Counted from the first letter of the stretch, positions 43,931 through 53,283 are shown. The stretch is DNA of 64,000 nt from Streptomyces cyaneogriseus subsp. noncyanogenus (GCF_000931445.1 NZ_CP010849.1:434001-498000), one strand, 5' to 3'. Made by a program: numbers and translations. Notes: generated from the sequence alone by a model not told the origin.

Positions 43931-43959
43931 ATGTATAGGCCAACATTTCAGGGACCCAA
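43931..43959 (-). promoter_or_regulatory. Promoter and operator candidate for the aldehyde dehydrogenase gene
   Basis: Minus strand: TTGGGT (43954-43959), 16-bp spacer, TATACA (43932-43937). ATGT and ACAT arms (43931-43934, 43943-43946) overlap the -10, as for a repressor site. Confidence 0.4.
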
Positions 43960-44099
43960 ATAAATTCCGGGGTGGTACCGAGGGCGGTCCCGAGCCCGGA
44001 CCCGCCGGTTCCGGCCCCGGGGCGTGTCTCGCGGCGCTCACGGCGGGCCTATGCCGTCGGCGGCACCCACGCCCTGCGCGTCTGGCCCATGATTCCTCC

Positions 44100-45158
44100 A
44101 TGGAGACAGCACCCCACCCTCTCGTCATCCGTGCCCGCCGACTGGCGGAGGACCTCCTCGCCCCGCACGCGCAGCGCGTCGACCAGGACGGCGTGCCCGT
44201 GTCCCACATCGACGCGCTGCGGACCTCCGGGCTGCTCGGGATGAGCGCGCCCGAGGCGTACGGCGGGGCCGGGGCGCCCGACGCGGTCGCCCGGGAGGTC
44301 CAGGAGATCCTGGCCGGGGCATGCTGCTCGACGTGGTTCGTGCAGACCCAGCACCACACCCCGGTGCGCCTGCTGGCCAGGTCCGAGAGCCCCGCCCGGG
44401 AGCGCCTCCTGGGCCCGCTGGCGACCGGCGCGATACTGTCCGGTATCGCCTACGCGCATGTCCGCGCCTTCCCCCGCGTCCTGGTGCGCGCCACCGCTCG
44501 GCGGGGCGGCCGGCGCTTCGACGGCACCGTGCCCTGGTACACGGGCTGGGGGCTGAACGACGTGATGCTGCTGGCGGGCGTCGGCGAGGACGCCGAGGTG
44601 GTGTTCGCGTTCGCCGACGCGCGGGAACAGCCCGGGCTGCGCCCGTCGCCGCCGATGCGGCTCGCGGCGCTGTCGGCCGCCCGGACGGTGTCCCTGGAGC
44701 TGGACGGCCTGTGGGTGCCCGAGGACTCCGTGGTCCTGCGCGTCGGGCAGGAGGAGTTCGCCCGCGGGGACATCCCGCGCAGCGCCAACACCTCCCCGGC
44801 CGTCTTCGGGGTGGCCTACGCCGCCCTGCGCCTGCTGGAGCGGGCACCGGAGGCGGAGCGGACGGCGGGCGCCCTGCGGCTGCGGCTCGACGAGGTGCGC
44901 CGCCGGGCCTACGCCCTCGCCGACCACCCCGTCCCGCACGAGCACATGGCGGAGCGGCTGGCGCTGCGCACGCGGGCGTACGACCTGATGCGCGCGGCGA
45001 CGACCGCGGCGATCGTGGCCGGGGGCGGCCGCACGATGGACCTCGGCAGTGCCGCCCAGCGGCTCGCCCGGGAAGGCATGTTCCTGCTGGTGCAGGGGCA
45101 GACGGCACCGGTCCGGCAGGCCCACCTGGCCTCGCTGGGCACCGCCCCTCCGCCGTGA
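44100..45158 (+). CDS. Acyl-CoA dehydrogenase-like flavoprotein
   Basis: 352 residues. The acyl-CoA dehydrogenase domain order is recognisable: helical N-terminus (DALRTSGLLGMSAPEAYGG near 40-58), middle beta domain (GTVPWYTGWGLNDVMLLAGV near 141-160) and C-terminal helices. The LCTGxxxA flavin segment and the usual Glu base are not evident. It therefore looks more like the monooxygenase- or hydroxylase-related members than a beta-oxidation enzyme. ATG 44100 is chosen because family similarity begins here. Divergent from the aldehyde dehydrogenase. Confidence 0.78.
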   Translation: METAPHPLVIRARRLAEDLLAPHAQRVDQDGVPVSHIDALRTSGLLGMSAPEAYGGAGAPDAVAREVQEILAGACCSTWFVQTQHHTPVRLLARSESPARERLLGPLATGAILSGIAYAHVRAFPRVLVRATARRGGRRFDGTVPWYTGWGLNDVMLLAGVGEDAEVVFAFADAREQPGLRPSPPMRLAALSAARTVSLELDGLWVPEDSVVLRVGQEEFARGDIPRSANTSPAVFGVAYAALRLLERAPEAERTAGALRLRLDEVRRRAYALADHPVPHEHMAERLALRTRAYDLMRAATTAAIVAGGGRTMDLGSAAQRLAREGMFLLVQGQTAPVRQAHLASLGTAPPP

Positions 45159-45180
45159 CGGTGGGCTGTGGGCTGTGGGC

Positions 45181-45210
45181 TTCCCGCCGGTGCCGCGCCA
45201 CCGGCGGGAA
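45181..45210. terminator. Bidirectional terminator
   Basis: TTCCCGCCGGTG (45181-45192), 6-base loop, CACCGGCGGGAA (45199-45210): perfect 12-bp stem. Three tandem copies of GTGGGCT (45161-45181) lead into it. Confidence 0.65.
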
Positions 45211-45240
45211 CGGTTCGGCCGCCGTCACCGGCGGCACGCG

Positions 45241-45408
45241 TCAGTCGTCGTCGCGGTTGGGGACGACCACGAGAAACGCGTCCGACTTCAGGTCCATGAC
45301 GACGGTCGCGGGCTCGCCCTCCGCGCGCCGCGCCGCCGCGTACTCCTCCGCCGGCCACGATCCGCGCGGAGCTCCCGCAGGAAACCGCTCCAACACCTTC
45401 GCGCCCAT
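45241..45408 (-). CDS. Small hypothetical protein, 55 residues
   Basis: An acidic-tailed product beginning MGAKVLERFPAGAPRGSW and ending VVVPNRDDD. I recognise no family. A strong AGGAGGT lies about ten bases before ATG 45408 on the minus strand, the main reason to call it. The larger frame that contains it is antisense to the photolyase further on and is not coding. GTG 45420 overlaps the ribosome site and is not used. Confidence 0.55.
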   Translation of the reverse strand: MGAKVLERFPAGAPRGSWPAEEYAAARRAEGEPATVVMDLKSDAFLVVVPNRDDD

Positions 45409-45949
45409 AGCGGCAGACACCTCCTGGATCGGCCATCGACTCCAACGACGTCTTGCGTACGAACCGCCTGCCCGGGATTGAGGCGGACATGTCGGGCTCG
45501 ACAGGGTTCCGGCGCCAGGAAGCCGGGGCCGAAGAGGCGGCCGGGCGGCCGTGCGGGCGGACACCCCGGCGCCGACCGCCCCGGGGAGGGCGCGCCCCGG
45601 TCCGCGCGGTGTACACGATCGGCCCAGGGCAGCGCGCCCGCCGAGCGGCGGACCGGGAAAGTGATCACATGGGGGAACCTTGCAGGACGGCCGGTGCCGG
45701 CGGACCGCGCGGGCGCCGCGGGGGACCACGCACGGCGGGCCGCCGGCACCGCCGGAAGCGCGGCTCCCTGGTGACGGCTCCCCCCGCCGGAGCGGACGCC
45801 GCCGCGGACGGCGCCCGCCGGGTGCCCCGCGCATCCGCGGCCCGCCGTCCGCGGTCCGCGCCTTCGCCGGCTCCGCCGGACCGGAGGACGACACCGCCAC
45901 CGGCCACCCGTCCCCGAGCCCCCGCCCCTCACCCCGGAGCCCGCCTTCC
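45409..45949. other. Intergenic region without supported gene (541 bases)
   Basis: It holds the upstream sides of the 55-residue gene (-) and the photolyase (+). Open frames on both strands lack ribosome sites and family similarity. I see no terminator, operator or RNA that I can defend. Confidence 0.5.
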
Positions 45950-47323
45950 ATGAACGTCTCGGTCGTCCTGTTCACCGCCGATCTGCGGCTGCGCGACCAT
46001 CCCCCGCTGCGTGCCGCGGGGGACGCCTCCCGCCAGGTGGTGCCTCTCTTCGTACGGGATCCGGCGGTGGACCGCGCCGGTTTCGCCGTCCCCAACCGCA
46101 TGGCGTTCCTGGCCGACTGCCTGCGGGACCTGGACGCGGGTCTGCGGGAGCGCGGCGGACGGCTCATCGTCCGGTCGGGTGATGTCGTGGCGCAGGTGTG
46201 CACCGTGGCGGCCGAGGCGGGCGCCGGTGACATCCACATGGCGTCGGACGTCAGCGCCTACGCCCAGCACCGGGAGGAGCGGCTGCGCCGCGCGCTGGAG
46301 GCACAGGGTCGCCGGCTGCACGTCCACGACACGGTGACCACCGTCCAGCCGCCCGGCGTGGTGACGCCCGCCTCCTCGGATCACTTCGCGGTGTTCACAC
46401 CGTACTTCCGGCACTGGGAGCGGCAGGCGCTGCGCGGCGTCCTCACCGCGCCCCGCGCCGTCCGGGTGCCGGACGGCATCGGATCGGAGCCCCTGCCCTC
46501 GCGCGGGAGCGTCACCGGCGTGTCGCCGCGGCTGGCCACGGGCGGCGAGGCGGAGGCCCGCCGGCGGCTGGCGGCATGGCTGCGCCGCGGGATCGACGAC
46601 TACGCGGACCGGCAGGACGTCCTGGCCGCGGACGGCACCTCCCGCCTCTCGCCCCACTTGCACTTCGGCACCCTGTCCCCCGTGGAACTCGTCCACCGCG
46701 CGCGCGAGGCGGGCGGCCCCGGCGGGGAGGCGTTCACACGCCAGCTCGCCTGGCGCGATTTCCACCGTCAGGTCCTGGCCGCCCGCCCGGACGCGTCGAC
46801 CGCCGACTACCGCACCCGGCACGATCGCTGGCGGTCCGGCCCCGCGGCCGAGCGGGACCTCCGGGCGTGGCAGGAGGGTTGCACCGGCTATCCGCTGGTC
46901 GACGCGGCGATGCGGCAACTGCGCCACGAGGGCTGGATGCACAACCGCGGACGGCTGCTGACGGCCTTCTTCCTCACCAAGACGCTGTACGTCGACTGGC
47001 GCGCGGGCGCCCGGCACTTCCTCGACCTGCTGGTCGACGGGGACGTCGCCAACAACCAGCTCAACTGGCAGTGGGCGGCCGGGACCGGCACCGACACCCG
47101 GCCCAACCGGGTCCTCAACCCGGTCCTCCAGGCCCGCCGCTACGATCCGGCCGGCGCGTACGTCCGACGGTGGGTGCCGGAGCTGGCCCGCCTCCGCCCG
47201 CCGGCGGTGTTCGAACCGTGGCGGCTGCGGGGCACGGGCCGGGCCGCGGTGGACTATCCCGATCCGGTCGTCGGCCTCGCCGAGGGGCTGGCCCGCTTCA
47301 AGGAGGCACGCGCCCGCGCTTGA
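45950..47323 (+). CDS. phr: Deoxyribodipyrimidine photolyase (class I)
   Basis: 457 residues. Light-driven repair of cyclobutane pyrimidine dimers. An N-terminal alpha/beta antenna domain (VVLFTADLRLRDHPPL near 4-20) is followed by the FAD-binding helical domain with LSPHLHFGTLSP (near 233), RQLAWRDFHRQVL (near 264), MHNRGRLLTAFFLTK and WQWAAGTGTDTRPNRVLNP (near 372-390). Length and motifs are complete. ATG 45950 is the first start that fits the family N-terminus. A 26-bp palindrome lies downstream. Confidence 0.93.
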   Translation: MNVSVVLFTADLRLRDHPPLRAAGDASRQVVPLFVRDPAVDRAGFAVPNRMAFLADCLRDLDAGLRERGGRLIVRSGDVVAQVCTVAAEAGAGDIHMASDVSAYAQHREERLRRALEAQGRRLHVHDTVTTVQPPGVVTPASSDHFAVFTPYFRHWERQALRGVLTAPRAVRVPDGIGSEPLPSRGSVTGVSPRLATGGEAEARRRLAAWLRRGIDDYADRQDVLAADGTSRLSPHLHFGTLSPVELVHRAREAGGPGGEAFTRQLAWRDFHRQVLAARPDASTADYRTRHDRWRSGPAAERDLRAWQEGCTGYPLVDAAMRQLRHEGWMHNRGRLLTAFFLTKTLYVDWRAGARHFLDLLVDGDVANNQLNWQWAAGTGTDTRPNRVLNPVLQARRYDPAGAYVRRWVPELARLRPPAVFEPWRLRGTGRAAVDYPDPVVGLAEGLARFKEARARA

Positions 47324-47435
47324 CGCTTCGTCAGGCATAGGGGGACGCACGCCAACGCGCCTCGTCCTTCGGTTGGTTGACTTGCGGTCAGCAAGACAGC
47401 TCCGGCCGACCCTGCCCCCGCACGCCGCCGAACGC

Positions 47436-47461
47436 CCCGGCCGCCCGCGCGGGCGGCCGGG
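47436..47461. terminator. 26-bp perfect palindrome in the gap after phr
   Basis: CCCGGCCGCCCGC and its exact complement meet without a spacer, 112 bases after the photolyase stop. Most likely a terminator. The rest of the 525-base gap (47324-47848) holds an A/T-rich patch (ACATAAAGGAAAAATAAGAG at 47754-47773) ahead of the SPW gene and a tandem ACCGCAT repeat (47797-47810). Confidence 0.45.
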
Positions 47462-47848
47462 AGCCCGGCGGCCCCGGTCGTCACCGCCCGGAACGCGGCA
47501 CGGACGGATGCCCACACCCACACCCCGCGCCACAGCCGAAGGCCGGACCCGCTCGCGCGGGGCGGGCACCACGGCTTCCGCCGCCGCCCGGCCGGATCAC
47601 CGGCACCGCTGGGCGCGGCATCGCCGGCACCCTCGCGGCGGTCCCGCCGGAGGGGACCGTTCACCCCGGACGGGGCGACCCCCGGTCGCGGCGGACCACC
47701 ACCGGAGCGGGCCCGCCGCCGGCTTCCCGCGGCATCGAATCACCCCAGCACTACACATAAAGGAAAAATAAGAGCAGTATGGACTAGGCGGCGTCGACCG
47801 CATACCGCATCAGACGCGGTCGCCCTGAAAGCCAGAAGGAGACGACTC

Positions 47849-48289
47849 ATGGCCAACGTCTCGCACACCAGAGGTGACATCACCAGCCACCCCGACGCCT
47901 CGGAGATGCGGGCGCGCTACGACCGCGTGCTCGGCGGCCGGGATGTGGCGCTCGTGGACGGACCGGTCTTCCTGCTCGGTCTGTACTGTGCCGTGTCCCC
48001 GTGGATCCTCCACTACACGACGAGCCAGCCGGCGCTCGTGGCGCACAACCTGATCGTGGGCATCGCGATAGGTCTGCTGGCCCTCGGGTTCACCAGGGCA
48101 CCGGAGCGCATGTACGGCCTGAGCTGGGCCATGTGCGCGATGGGCGTGTGGATGATCATCTCGCCGTGGATCGTCGGCAACGATCCGGACGCCGGCGTCG
48201 TGTGGAACAACATCGTGATCGGCGCCCTCGCGATCATCCTCGGAGCCGTGTGCGCCGCTACGGCGGCGAAGAGCGTCCCCAAGCGCTAG
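47849..48289 (+). CDS. SPW-repeat membrane protein
   Basis: 146 residues. Two SPW motifs are seen at membrane edges: AVSPWILHYTTSQP (near 50) and IISPWIVGNDPDA (near 108), each with a helix pair, about four helices in all. The charged N-terminus (HPDASEMRARYDRVLGGRDV) is typical of the Streptomyces members. Function unknown. AGAAGGAGA stands a few bases before ATG 47849, and a CGACCGC/GCGGTCG hairpin (47795-47822) lies in the leader. Confidence 0.87.
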   Translation: MANVSHTRGDITSHPDASEMRARYDRVLGGRDVALVDGPVFLLGLYCAVSPWILHYTTSQPALVAHNLIVGIAIGLLALGFTRAPERMYGLSWAMCAMGVWMIISPWIVGNDPDAGVVWNNIVIGALAIILGAVCAATAAKSVPKR

Positions 48290-48373
48290 GGGGTCTCTCG
48301 CACCCTGGGGCACGGCCCCGGCAGGCCACACGCCGTGGCCGCACCGGCGGCCCACCATCAGGAAAGGAACGCC

Positions 48374-48410
48374 CCGCAGGCCGGTCCGTGCCGACCGGAC
48401 CGGCCTGCGG
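48374..48410 (+). terminator. Terminator behind the SPW gene
   Basis: Perfect 15-bp stem (48374-48388 with 48396-48410) and 7-base loop, then GTGTTCGTGT. The rest of the 327-base gap to the next gene shows nothing more. Confidence 0.65.
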
Positions 48411-48616
48411 GTGTTCGTGTGCCGCGTGCCCGTCACGCCCCGAACGGCCCGCCCAGCAGCCGCGTCACCCTCCGTCGTTCCGCTTCCGCCGCTCCCGCTC
48501 CGCCCCTCCGTCCCCCTCTTCCTGCTCGTGCCGGGGCCTGCGCCGTCTTCCGGAGTGTCCGCGCCGCCCGAGGGCAGACGCAGTCCTGCGGGGGTTCGCG
48601 ACGAGAGAGGGCGGAG

Positions 48617-48880
48617 ATGGAGATCGACGGGATCATCAGCGCCATCGTGATCGGCATAGTCATCGGCATCCTGGGCCGGCTCGTGGTTCCGGGCCGCCAG
48701 CGCATCGGCATTCTGTGGACCATCGCCGTCGGCATCGTGGCCGCGCTGATCGGATCCGCGATCGCCGCCGCGTTCGGCGTCGCCGACACCGACGGAGTGG
48801 ACTGGGTCGAGTGGCTCATCCAGATCGGCCTCGCCGCGCTCGGCGTGGCCGCGCTGGACCGGGCGCGTGCGCGCCGCTGA
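48617..48880 (+). CDS. GlsB/YeaQ/YmgE-family stress-response membrane protein
   Basis: 87 residues with three hydrophobic helices and the family opening IISAIVIGIVIGILGRLVVPG (near 6-26), then LWTIAVGIVAALIGSAIA. Related transglycosylase-associated proteins are induced by general stress in many bacteria. ATG 48617 follows GGGCGGAG. A two-arm terminator closes the transcript. Confidence 0.85.
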   Translation: MEIDGIISAIVIGIVIGILGRLVVPGRQRIGILWTIAVGIVAALIGSAIAAAFGVADTDGVDWVEWLIQIGLAALGVAALDRARARR

Positions 48881-48930
48881 GCCGGCGCCCTCCGGCCCGG
48901 GCGAGGGGACCCCGGGCCCGGGGACCATCG

Positions 48931-48972
48931 CGGGCGGCACACCCCACCGGGAACCGGCGGGTGTGCCGCCCG
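48931..48972. terminator. Bidirectional terminator
   Basis: CGGGCGGCACACCC (48931-48944) pairs with GGGTGTGCCGCCCG (48959-48972), loop with an inner CCGG repeat; between convergent genes. Confidence 0.6.
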
Positions 48973-48987
48973 TCGCCGTCCCGGGCG

Positions 48988-49356
48988 TCAGCCCCTGGCC
49001 AGGCAGAACGGGTGCCCGGCCGGGTCGATGAGCACCCGCCATCTGTCCTCGTCGGGCTGGTGCCCCGGCTTGGAGGCGCCCAGGTCCACGAGCCGTGCCT
49101 CGGCCTCGTCGAGATCGTCCACCTCGAAGTCGAGATGGATCTGCTGCGGCACGGTCCGGCCGGGCCAGGTGGGGGGCTGGTGGCCGTCGATCCGCTGGAA
49201 GCCGAGGAAGAGCCCGTCCTCGCTCACCAGGCCCGCGAAGTCGCCGTTCGAGGCGGGGTGCGGCCGCAGCCCGGTGGCCTGCCGGTAGAACTCGGCGAGC
49301 GCCTGCGGATCGGCGCAGTCCAGGGTGATCGCCGACAGCTTCATCCGCAGGGGCAT
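48988..49356 (-). CDS. VOC family protein
   Basis: 122 residues, one glyoxalase-fold domain: LSAITLDCADPQALAEFYRQATG (near 6-28), IHLDFEVDDLDEAEARLVDLG (near 74-94) and the ending VLIDPAGHPFCLARG. This is the common Streptomyces type called glyoxalase-like; substrate unknown. It has its own gap on both sides. Confidence 0.85.
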   Translation of the reverse strand: MPLRMKLSAITLDCADPQALAEFYRQATGLRPHPASNGDFAGLVSEDGLFLGFQRIDGHQPPTWPGRTVPQQIHLDFEVDDLDEAEARLVDLGASKPGHQPDEDRWRVLIDPAGHPFCLARG

Positions 49357-49629
49357 CGCGCCTCCGTACTCCGTGGCCGCGGCCGTGCCGCGGCGGATGG
49401 GACTCTACGGCGTCACACCTTAGTGATCGTCGCGGTGATCGCCGTCCGGCCGCGCACCGACCGGCCGCCCGCGCCCGTCCCTCGTGCCGGATGGGCCGCC
49501 CGCAGCCGTCCCTCGTCCCCGATGGGCCGCCTCCCGCGCGAGTGCGGGACGGCACCGGCGGGACCTCCCGTGCGGCCCCGGGCGTAGGGTTCCCCGCGAA
49601 GACCACCTCGCGGGAAGGGACCGTACGCC

Positions 49630-50115
49630 ATGGTCGTGAAGGACGCCGAACTGCCGCTCCTGCGCCGCTGCGTCGAGCTGGCGGCCGAGGCGCTGGAGGC
49701 GGGGGACGAGCCGTTCGGTTCGGTCCTGGCCGCCGCGGACGGCACGGTGCTCGCCGAGGACCACAATCGGGTGGCGTCCGGTGACCGCACCCGCCACCCC
49801 GAGTTCGAGCTGGCCCGCTGGTCAGCCGCCCACATGACGCCCGAGGAGCGGGCGGCCGCGACCGTGTACACGTCGGGCGAACACTGCCCGATGTGCGCCG
49901 CCGCGCACGCCTGGGTGGGTCTCGGACGCATCGTGTACATCGCCTCCTCGGAGCAGCTCTCCGCCTGGCTCACGGAGCTGGGGGTGCCCGCTCCGCCGGT
50001 ACGGACGCTGCCGGTCCGGGAGATCGCGCCGGGCGTCGCCGTGGAAGGCCCGGTGCCCGAACTGGCCGAGGAGGTCCACGCCTTGCACCGCCGCTTCCAC
50101 ACCGGCCGGGACTGA
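49630..50115 (+). CDS. Nucleoside/CMP-type deaminase
   Basis: 161 residues of the cytidine/guanine deaminase fold. The zinc and proton-shuttle motifs are HPEFEL (HxE) near 60 and EHCPMCAAAH (PCxxC-type, here CPMC) near 87-96. The pattern DEPFGSVLAAADGTVLAEDHN near 28-48 suits guanine deaminase-like members as well as tRNA-adenosine-type ones. Substrate not assignable. A GGGAAGGG lies ahead of the start ATG. Confidence 0.85.
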   Translation: MVVKDAELPLLRRCVELAAEALEAGDEPFGSVLAAADGTVLAEDHNRVASGDRTRHPEFELARWSAAHMTPEERAAATVYTSGEHCPMCAAAHAWVGLGRIVYIASSEQLSAWLTELGVPAPPVRTLPVREIAPGVAVEGPVPELAEEVHALHRRFHTGRD

Positions 50116-50315
50116 CACCGGCCGGCCCGTCGCCCCGGCCCGGACCCGCCGGGACGGCCGCTCGCGACGGCCCCTTCCGAACGCTTATGCGGGCGGGACA
50201 GGGAGGGGCGCCCGGGACCGTCCCGCTCGTCCGGAGGCGTCACTTCCGGGGGCCGTCTATGGTGAGCCCAAGGCGCCGATCTCCGGTCCGCGACGGGGCG
50301 CCCCTGGAGGCATCG

Positions 50316-51923
50316 ATGCTGGCCAAGCTGTCGACCCGCTCCTCGGTACGGCGCTGCGCGGTCACCGGCGCACTGGGGCTGGCCCTGCTGGGCGCGGGTC
50401 TGCCCGCCGTCGCCCGGGACGGCACCGATCCGGGCCTGGCCCGGTTCTACGCACAGAAGGTCCGGTGGACGGCGTGCGAGAGCGCGGACGCGCCGAAGGA
50501 CCTGCAGTGCGGGAAGGTCACCGTCCCCCTCGACTACACCCGGCCCGAGGCGGGAACCCTCGACCTGGCCCTGGCCCGCTACCGGGCGACCGGTGAGTCC
50601 GAGGGATCGGTGCTGCTGAACTTCGGCGGCCCGGGCGGCTCCGGCGTCAGCGAACTCGCCGCCGGCGGCAAGGACTTTCTCCATCTGACCAACGGCTATG
50701 ACGTGGTGACCTTCGATCCCCGGGGCGTCGGCAGGTCCTCGCCGGTCTCCTGCGGCGAGGGCTCGGTCGAGATCCTGGAGGCGACGGACGGGGACGAGGA
50801 GGACGGTGACACGCAGGAGGTGCTGCGGCGCCTGCGGAACGCCGTCGCCAAGTGCGTGCGGCACTCGGGCCCCGTCCTGCCGCACATAGGCACGGTCAAC
50901 GCCTCGCGGGACATGGACGTGATACGTCAGGCGCTCGGCGACGACAGGCTCAACTACCTGGGCTTCTCCTACGGAACCCGGCTCGGCGCGGTCTACGCGG
51001 CCCAGTTCCCCGGAAAGGTCGGGCGGATGGTGCTGGACGGCGTGGACACGTTGACGGAACCGCTGCCGCAGCAGGGACTGGTCGGCGCGAAGGGCCAGCA
51101 GACGGCGTTGGAGAACTTCATCGACTGGTGCACGAACGACATCGCCTGCCCGTTCGGCCAGGACCCGCGGGACGCGCGGGAGCAGGTCGTGCACCTGGTC
51201 GACTCGCTCGACGACGACCCGGTGCCCACGGCCTTCGGGGACCGGTTCACCGGGCAGGATCTGGTGGGCGCGATCGGGCAGGCCCTGTACAGCAGGGAGA
51301 TGTGGCCCCTGCTGCAACGGGCTCTCGCACAGTTGGTCGAGGACGGCGACACGAGCGCCCTGGAGGGCTTCATCTCCGGCGGTGTCGCGTTCCCCGTCCG
51401 GCAGGAGGGCCGCGCCCGCGGCACCGGCGACGGCCTCGTGGACGAGGAGGACGTCCCCCTGGACAACCTGCCCGCTGCACTGATGGCGATCAACTGCGCG
51501 GACGACCCGGACCGGCCGACCGCCGCGCAGGTCACCCGCTCGCTCGGACGGCTGCGGGCGGCGTACGAGAAGGCTTCACCGATCTTCGGGCAGTACCGGC
51601 TCACCCAGGTGCTGATGTGCTACGGCCGTCCCAAGGGCACCGACTTCATCCGCGAGAAGGTCAAGGACGTCGACACACCGAAGATGCTGCTCGTCGGCAC
51701 GCGCGGCGACCCGGCGACGCCGTACCGCTGGACGGAGGAGACGGCCGAACGGCTCGGCGACGCGGCCGTGGTGCTCGACAACCGCGGTGAGGGGCACACC
51801 GGGTACGCGTCCTCCAAGTGCGTGCACCGCAAGGTCGACGCCTTCCTGCTGTTCGGCACCCTGCCGCCCAGCGGCAGCTCGTGCGGTTCCGCGGACGACG
51901 GCGTGGCAGACACCGACGAATGA
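50316..51923 (+). CDS. Secreted alpha/beta hydrolase, tripeptidyl aminopeptidase type
   Basis: 535 residues with an export signal: an Arg-containing n-region (STRSSVRRCAV), a hydrophobic core and an AxA-like end near residue 33. The catalytic Ser is in GFSYGTRLGAVY (near 215), Asp in VGTRGDPATPYR (near 472) and His in GEGHTGYASSKC (near 498). LLNFGGPGGSGVS and FDPRGVGRSSPVSC match Streptomyces SlpD/SlpE-type tripeptidyl aminopeptidases. It should trim N-terminal tripeptides from secreted proteins or peptides. ATG 50316 places the signal at the N-terminus. A perfect 13-bp terminator follows. Confidence 0.87.
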   Translation: MLAKLSTRSSVRRCAVTGALGLALLGAGLPAVARDGTDPGLARFYAQKVRWTACESADAPKDLQCGKVTVPLDYTRPEAGTLDLALARYRATGESEGSVLLNFGGPGGSGVSELAAGGKDFLHLTNGYDVVTFDPRGVGRSSPVSCGEGSVEILEATDGDEEDGDTQEVLRRLRNAVAKCVRHSGPVLPHIGTVNASRDMDVIRQALGDDRLNYLGFSYGTRLGAVYAAQFPGKVGRMVLDGVDTLTEPLPQQGLVGAKGQQTALENFIDWCTNDIACPFGQDPRDAREQVVHLVDSLDDDPVPTAFGDRFTGQDLVGAIGQALYSREMWPLLQRALAQLVEDGDTSALEGFISGGVAFPVRQEGRARGTGDGLVDEEDVPLDNLPAALMAINCADDPDRPTAAQVTRSLGRLRAAYEKASPIFGQYRLTQVLMCYGRPKGTDFIREKVKDVDTPKMLLVGTRGDPATPYRWTEETAERLGDAAVVLDNRGEGHTGYASSKCVHRKVDAFLLFGTLPPSGSSCGSADDGVADTDE

Positions 51924-51968
51924 GACGGTCGGGCGCGCGGCAGCCCGTGGATCCGAAGAGCATGCCCT

Positions 51969-52002
51969 GTCCCGGTGCGGCATGATCGCGCCGCACCGGG
52001 AC
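51969..52002 (+). terminator. Terminator behind the peptidase gene
   Basis: GTCCCGGTGCGGC (51969-51981), 8-base loop, GCCGCACCGGGAC (51990-52002). Confidence 0.65.
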
Positions 52003-52023
52003 CGGCCGACGAGCCGGTGGTCG

Positions 52024-52110
52024 GAACGGCACCCGGACCTCCAGGCCGACGGCCATGCTGGCGCGGTCCTTGCGGTCGAGCAGGATCCGCACGAAGCGGG
52101 TCAGGTCGGC
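52024..52110 (-). pseudogene. Asparagine synthetase (AsnB-type) relic, 29 codons
   Basis: Read on the minus strand, these 87 bases encode ADLTRFVRILLDRKDRASMA followed by VGLEVRVPF, an excellent match to the DRxSMAxxLEVRVPFLD segment of the synthetase domain of glutamine-hydrolysing asparagine synthetases. Similarity is lost on both sides: upstream is unrelated, and downstream it runs into the terminator. It is a remnant of a once complete gene, not functional. Confidence 0.6.
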
Positions 52111-52205
52111 GCGCGCGGGGGGCCGTCCCTCGACGGCCGTGAAACCCTGATCACCGTGGGCCCGTCCGACCGGTCAGGCGTCACGGCGAAGGGAGCCGAG
52201 GGAGC

Positions 52206-53237
52206 ATGGCGGAACTGCTGGGTGTGGCCGTCCTGGGTGCGGGACACATGGGAGCCGACCACATACGGCGACTCGACCGGGTGGTGAGCGGGGCCAGGGT
52301 CGCCGCGGTCGCCGATCCCGATGCCGAGCGCGCGAAGGAAGCCGTGGCCGGCATCGACGGCGTCGTCGTGCACACGGACCCCGAGGCCGTGCTCGACGCT
52401 CCCGGCGTCGAGGCCGTGCTGATCGCCTCCCCCGGCCCCGCCCACGAGGAAGCCCTGCTCGCCGCCTTCGCGCGGGGGCTGCCGGTGCTGTGCGAGAAGC
52501 CGATGGTGCCCGGCTCCGAGGGTGCGCTGCGCGTGGTGGAGGCGGAGGCGCGGCTGGGCCGGCGGCTGGCGCAGATCGGGTTCATGCGGCGGTACGACGC
52601 CGAGTACCAACGTCTGAAGTCCCTGCTCGACAGCGGGCGCCTGGGCCGTCCGCTGATGCTGCACTGCGCGCACCGCAACGTCTCCTCCCCGCCGGACTTC
52701 ACCTCCGCCATGCTGATCGAGAGCTCGGTGTCGCACGAGATCGACGCGGCTCGCTGGCTGCTGGGGCAGGAGCTGACCGCGGTGACCGTCCTGCGGCCCC
52801 AAAGCTCCGCGGGTGCGCCCGAAGGGCTCGCGGACCCGCAGTTCGTGCTGTTCGAGACCGAGCGGGGTGCCCTGGTCGACGTGGAGGTCTTCGTCAACTG
52901 CGGCTTCGGTTACCAGGTCCGGTGCGAGGCCGTCTGCGAGGCGGGCAGCGCCCGGATCGGGGACGCGCACACCATGGTGGTGACGGCGGCGGGCGGCGCC
53001 TGCGAGGAGGTCGCCCAGGACTACCTCGTACGGTTCGCCGACGCCTACGACCGCGAGGTGCGGTCCTGGGTCGACGCCGCCCGCCGGGGCCAGGTCACCG
53101 GTCCCGGCACCTGGGACGGGTACACGGCCGCCGTGGTCGCCGAGGCCGGTGTGCGGTCCCTCCGCAGCGGCTCCCGAGTCACCGTCGACCTCGCTCCGCG
53201 CCCGGCCCCGCACACCCCGGCCGGCCCCACCCGGTAG
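52206..53237 (+). CDS. Gfo/Idh/MocA-family oxidoreductase (inositol dehydrogenase-like)
   Basis: 343 residues. NAD(P)-binding [17 protein letters not shown] (near 7-23), the conserved CEKPM (near 97-101) and a catalytic region [15 protein letters not shown] (near 176, with His and Asp). This is the inositol 2-dehydrogenase-like branch; the sugar or polyol substrate is not readable. The ATG has GGGAG upstream. No other inositol-catabolism gene is nearby. A short palindromic terminator lies behind it. Confidence 0.88.
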   Translation: MAELLGVAVLGAGHMGADHIRRLDRVVSGARVAAVADPDAERAKEAVAGIDGVVVHTDPEAVLDAPGVEAVLIASPGPAHEEALLAAFARGLPVLCEKPMVPGSEGALRVVEAEARLGRRLAQIGFMRRYDAEYQRLKSLLDSGRLGRPLMLHCAHRNVSSPPDFTSAMLIESSVSHEIDAARWLLGQELTAVTVLRPQSSAGAPEGLADPQFVLFETERGALVDVEVFVNCGFGYQVRCEAVCEAGSARIGDAHTMVVTAAGGACEEVAQDYLVRFADAYDREVRSWVDAARRGQVTGPGTWDGYTAAVVAEAGVRSLRSGSRVTVDLAPRPAPHTPAGPTR

Positions 53238-53262
53238 GACCACGGCGCGGGAGCCGCGGACC

Positions 53263-53283
53263 CCGGCCGGGCCTCCCGGCCGG
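53263..53283 (+). terminator. Terminator behind the Gfo/Idh gene
   Basis: CCGGCCGGG, 3-base loop, CCCGGCCGG (53263-53283). The remaining 365 bases to the next gene hold only a CAAGTC (53433)/GACTTG (53454) inverted repeat and no supported gene. Confidence 0.5.

Noticed and set aside
45161..45181. Three tandem GTGGGCT copies as a regulatory array
   Set aside because: They lie after a stop codon and lead into a terminator; too short to claim a function.
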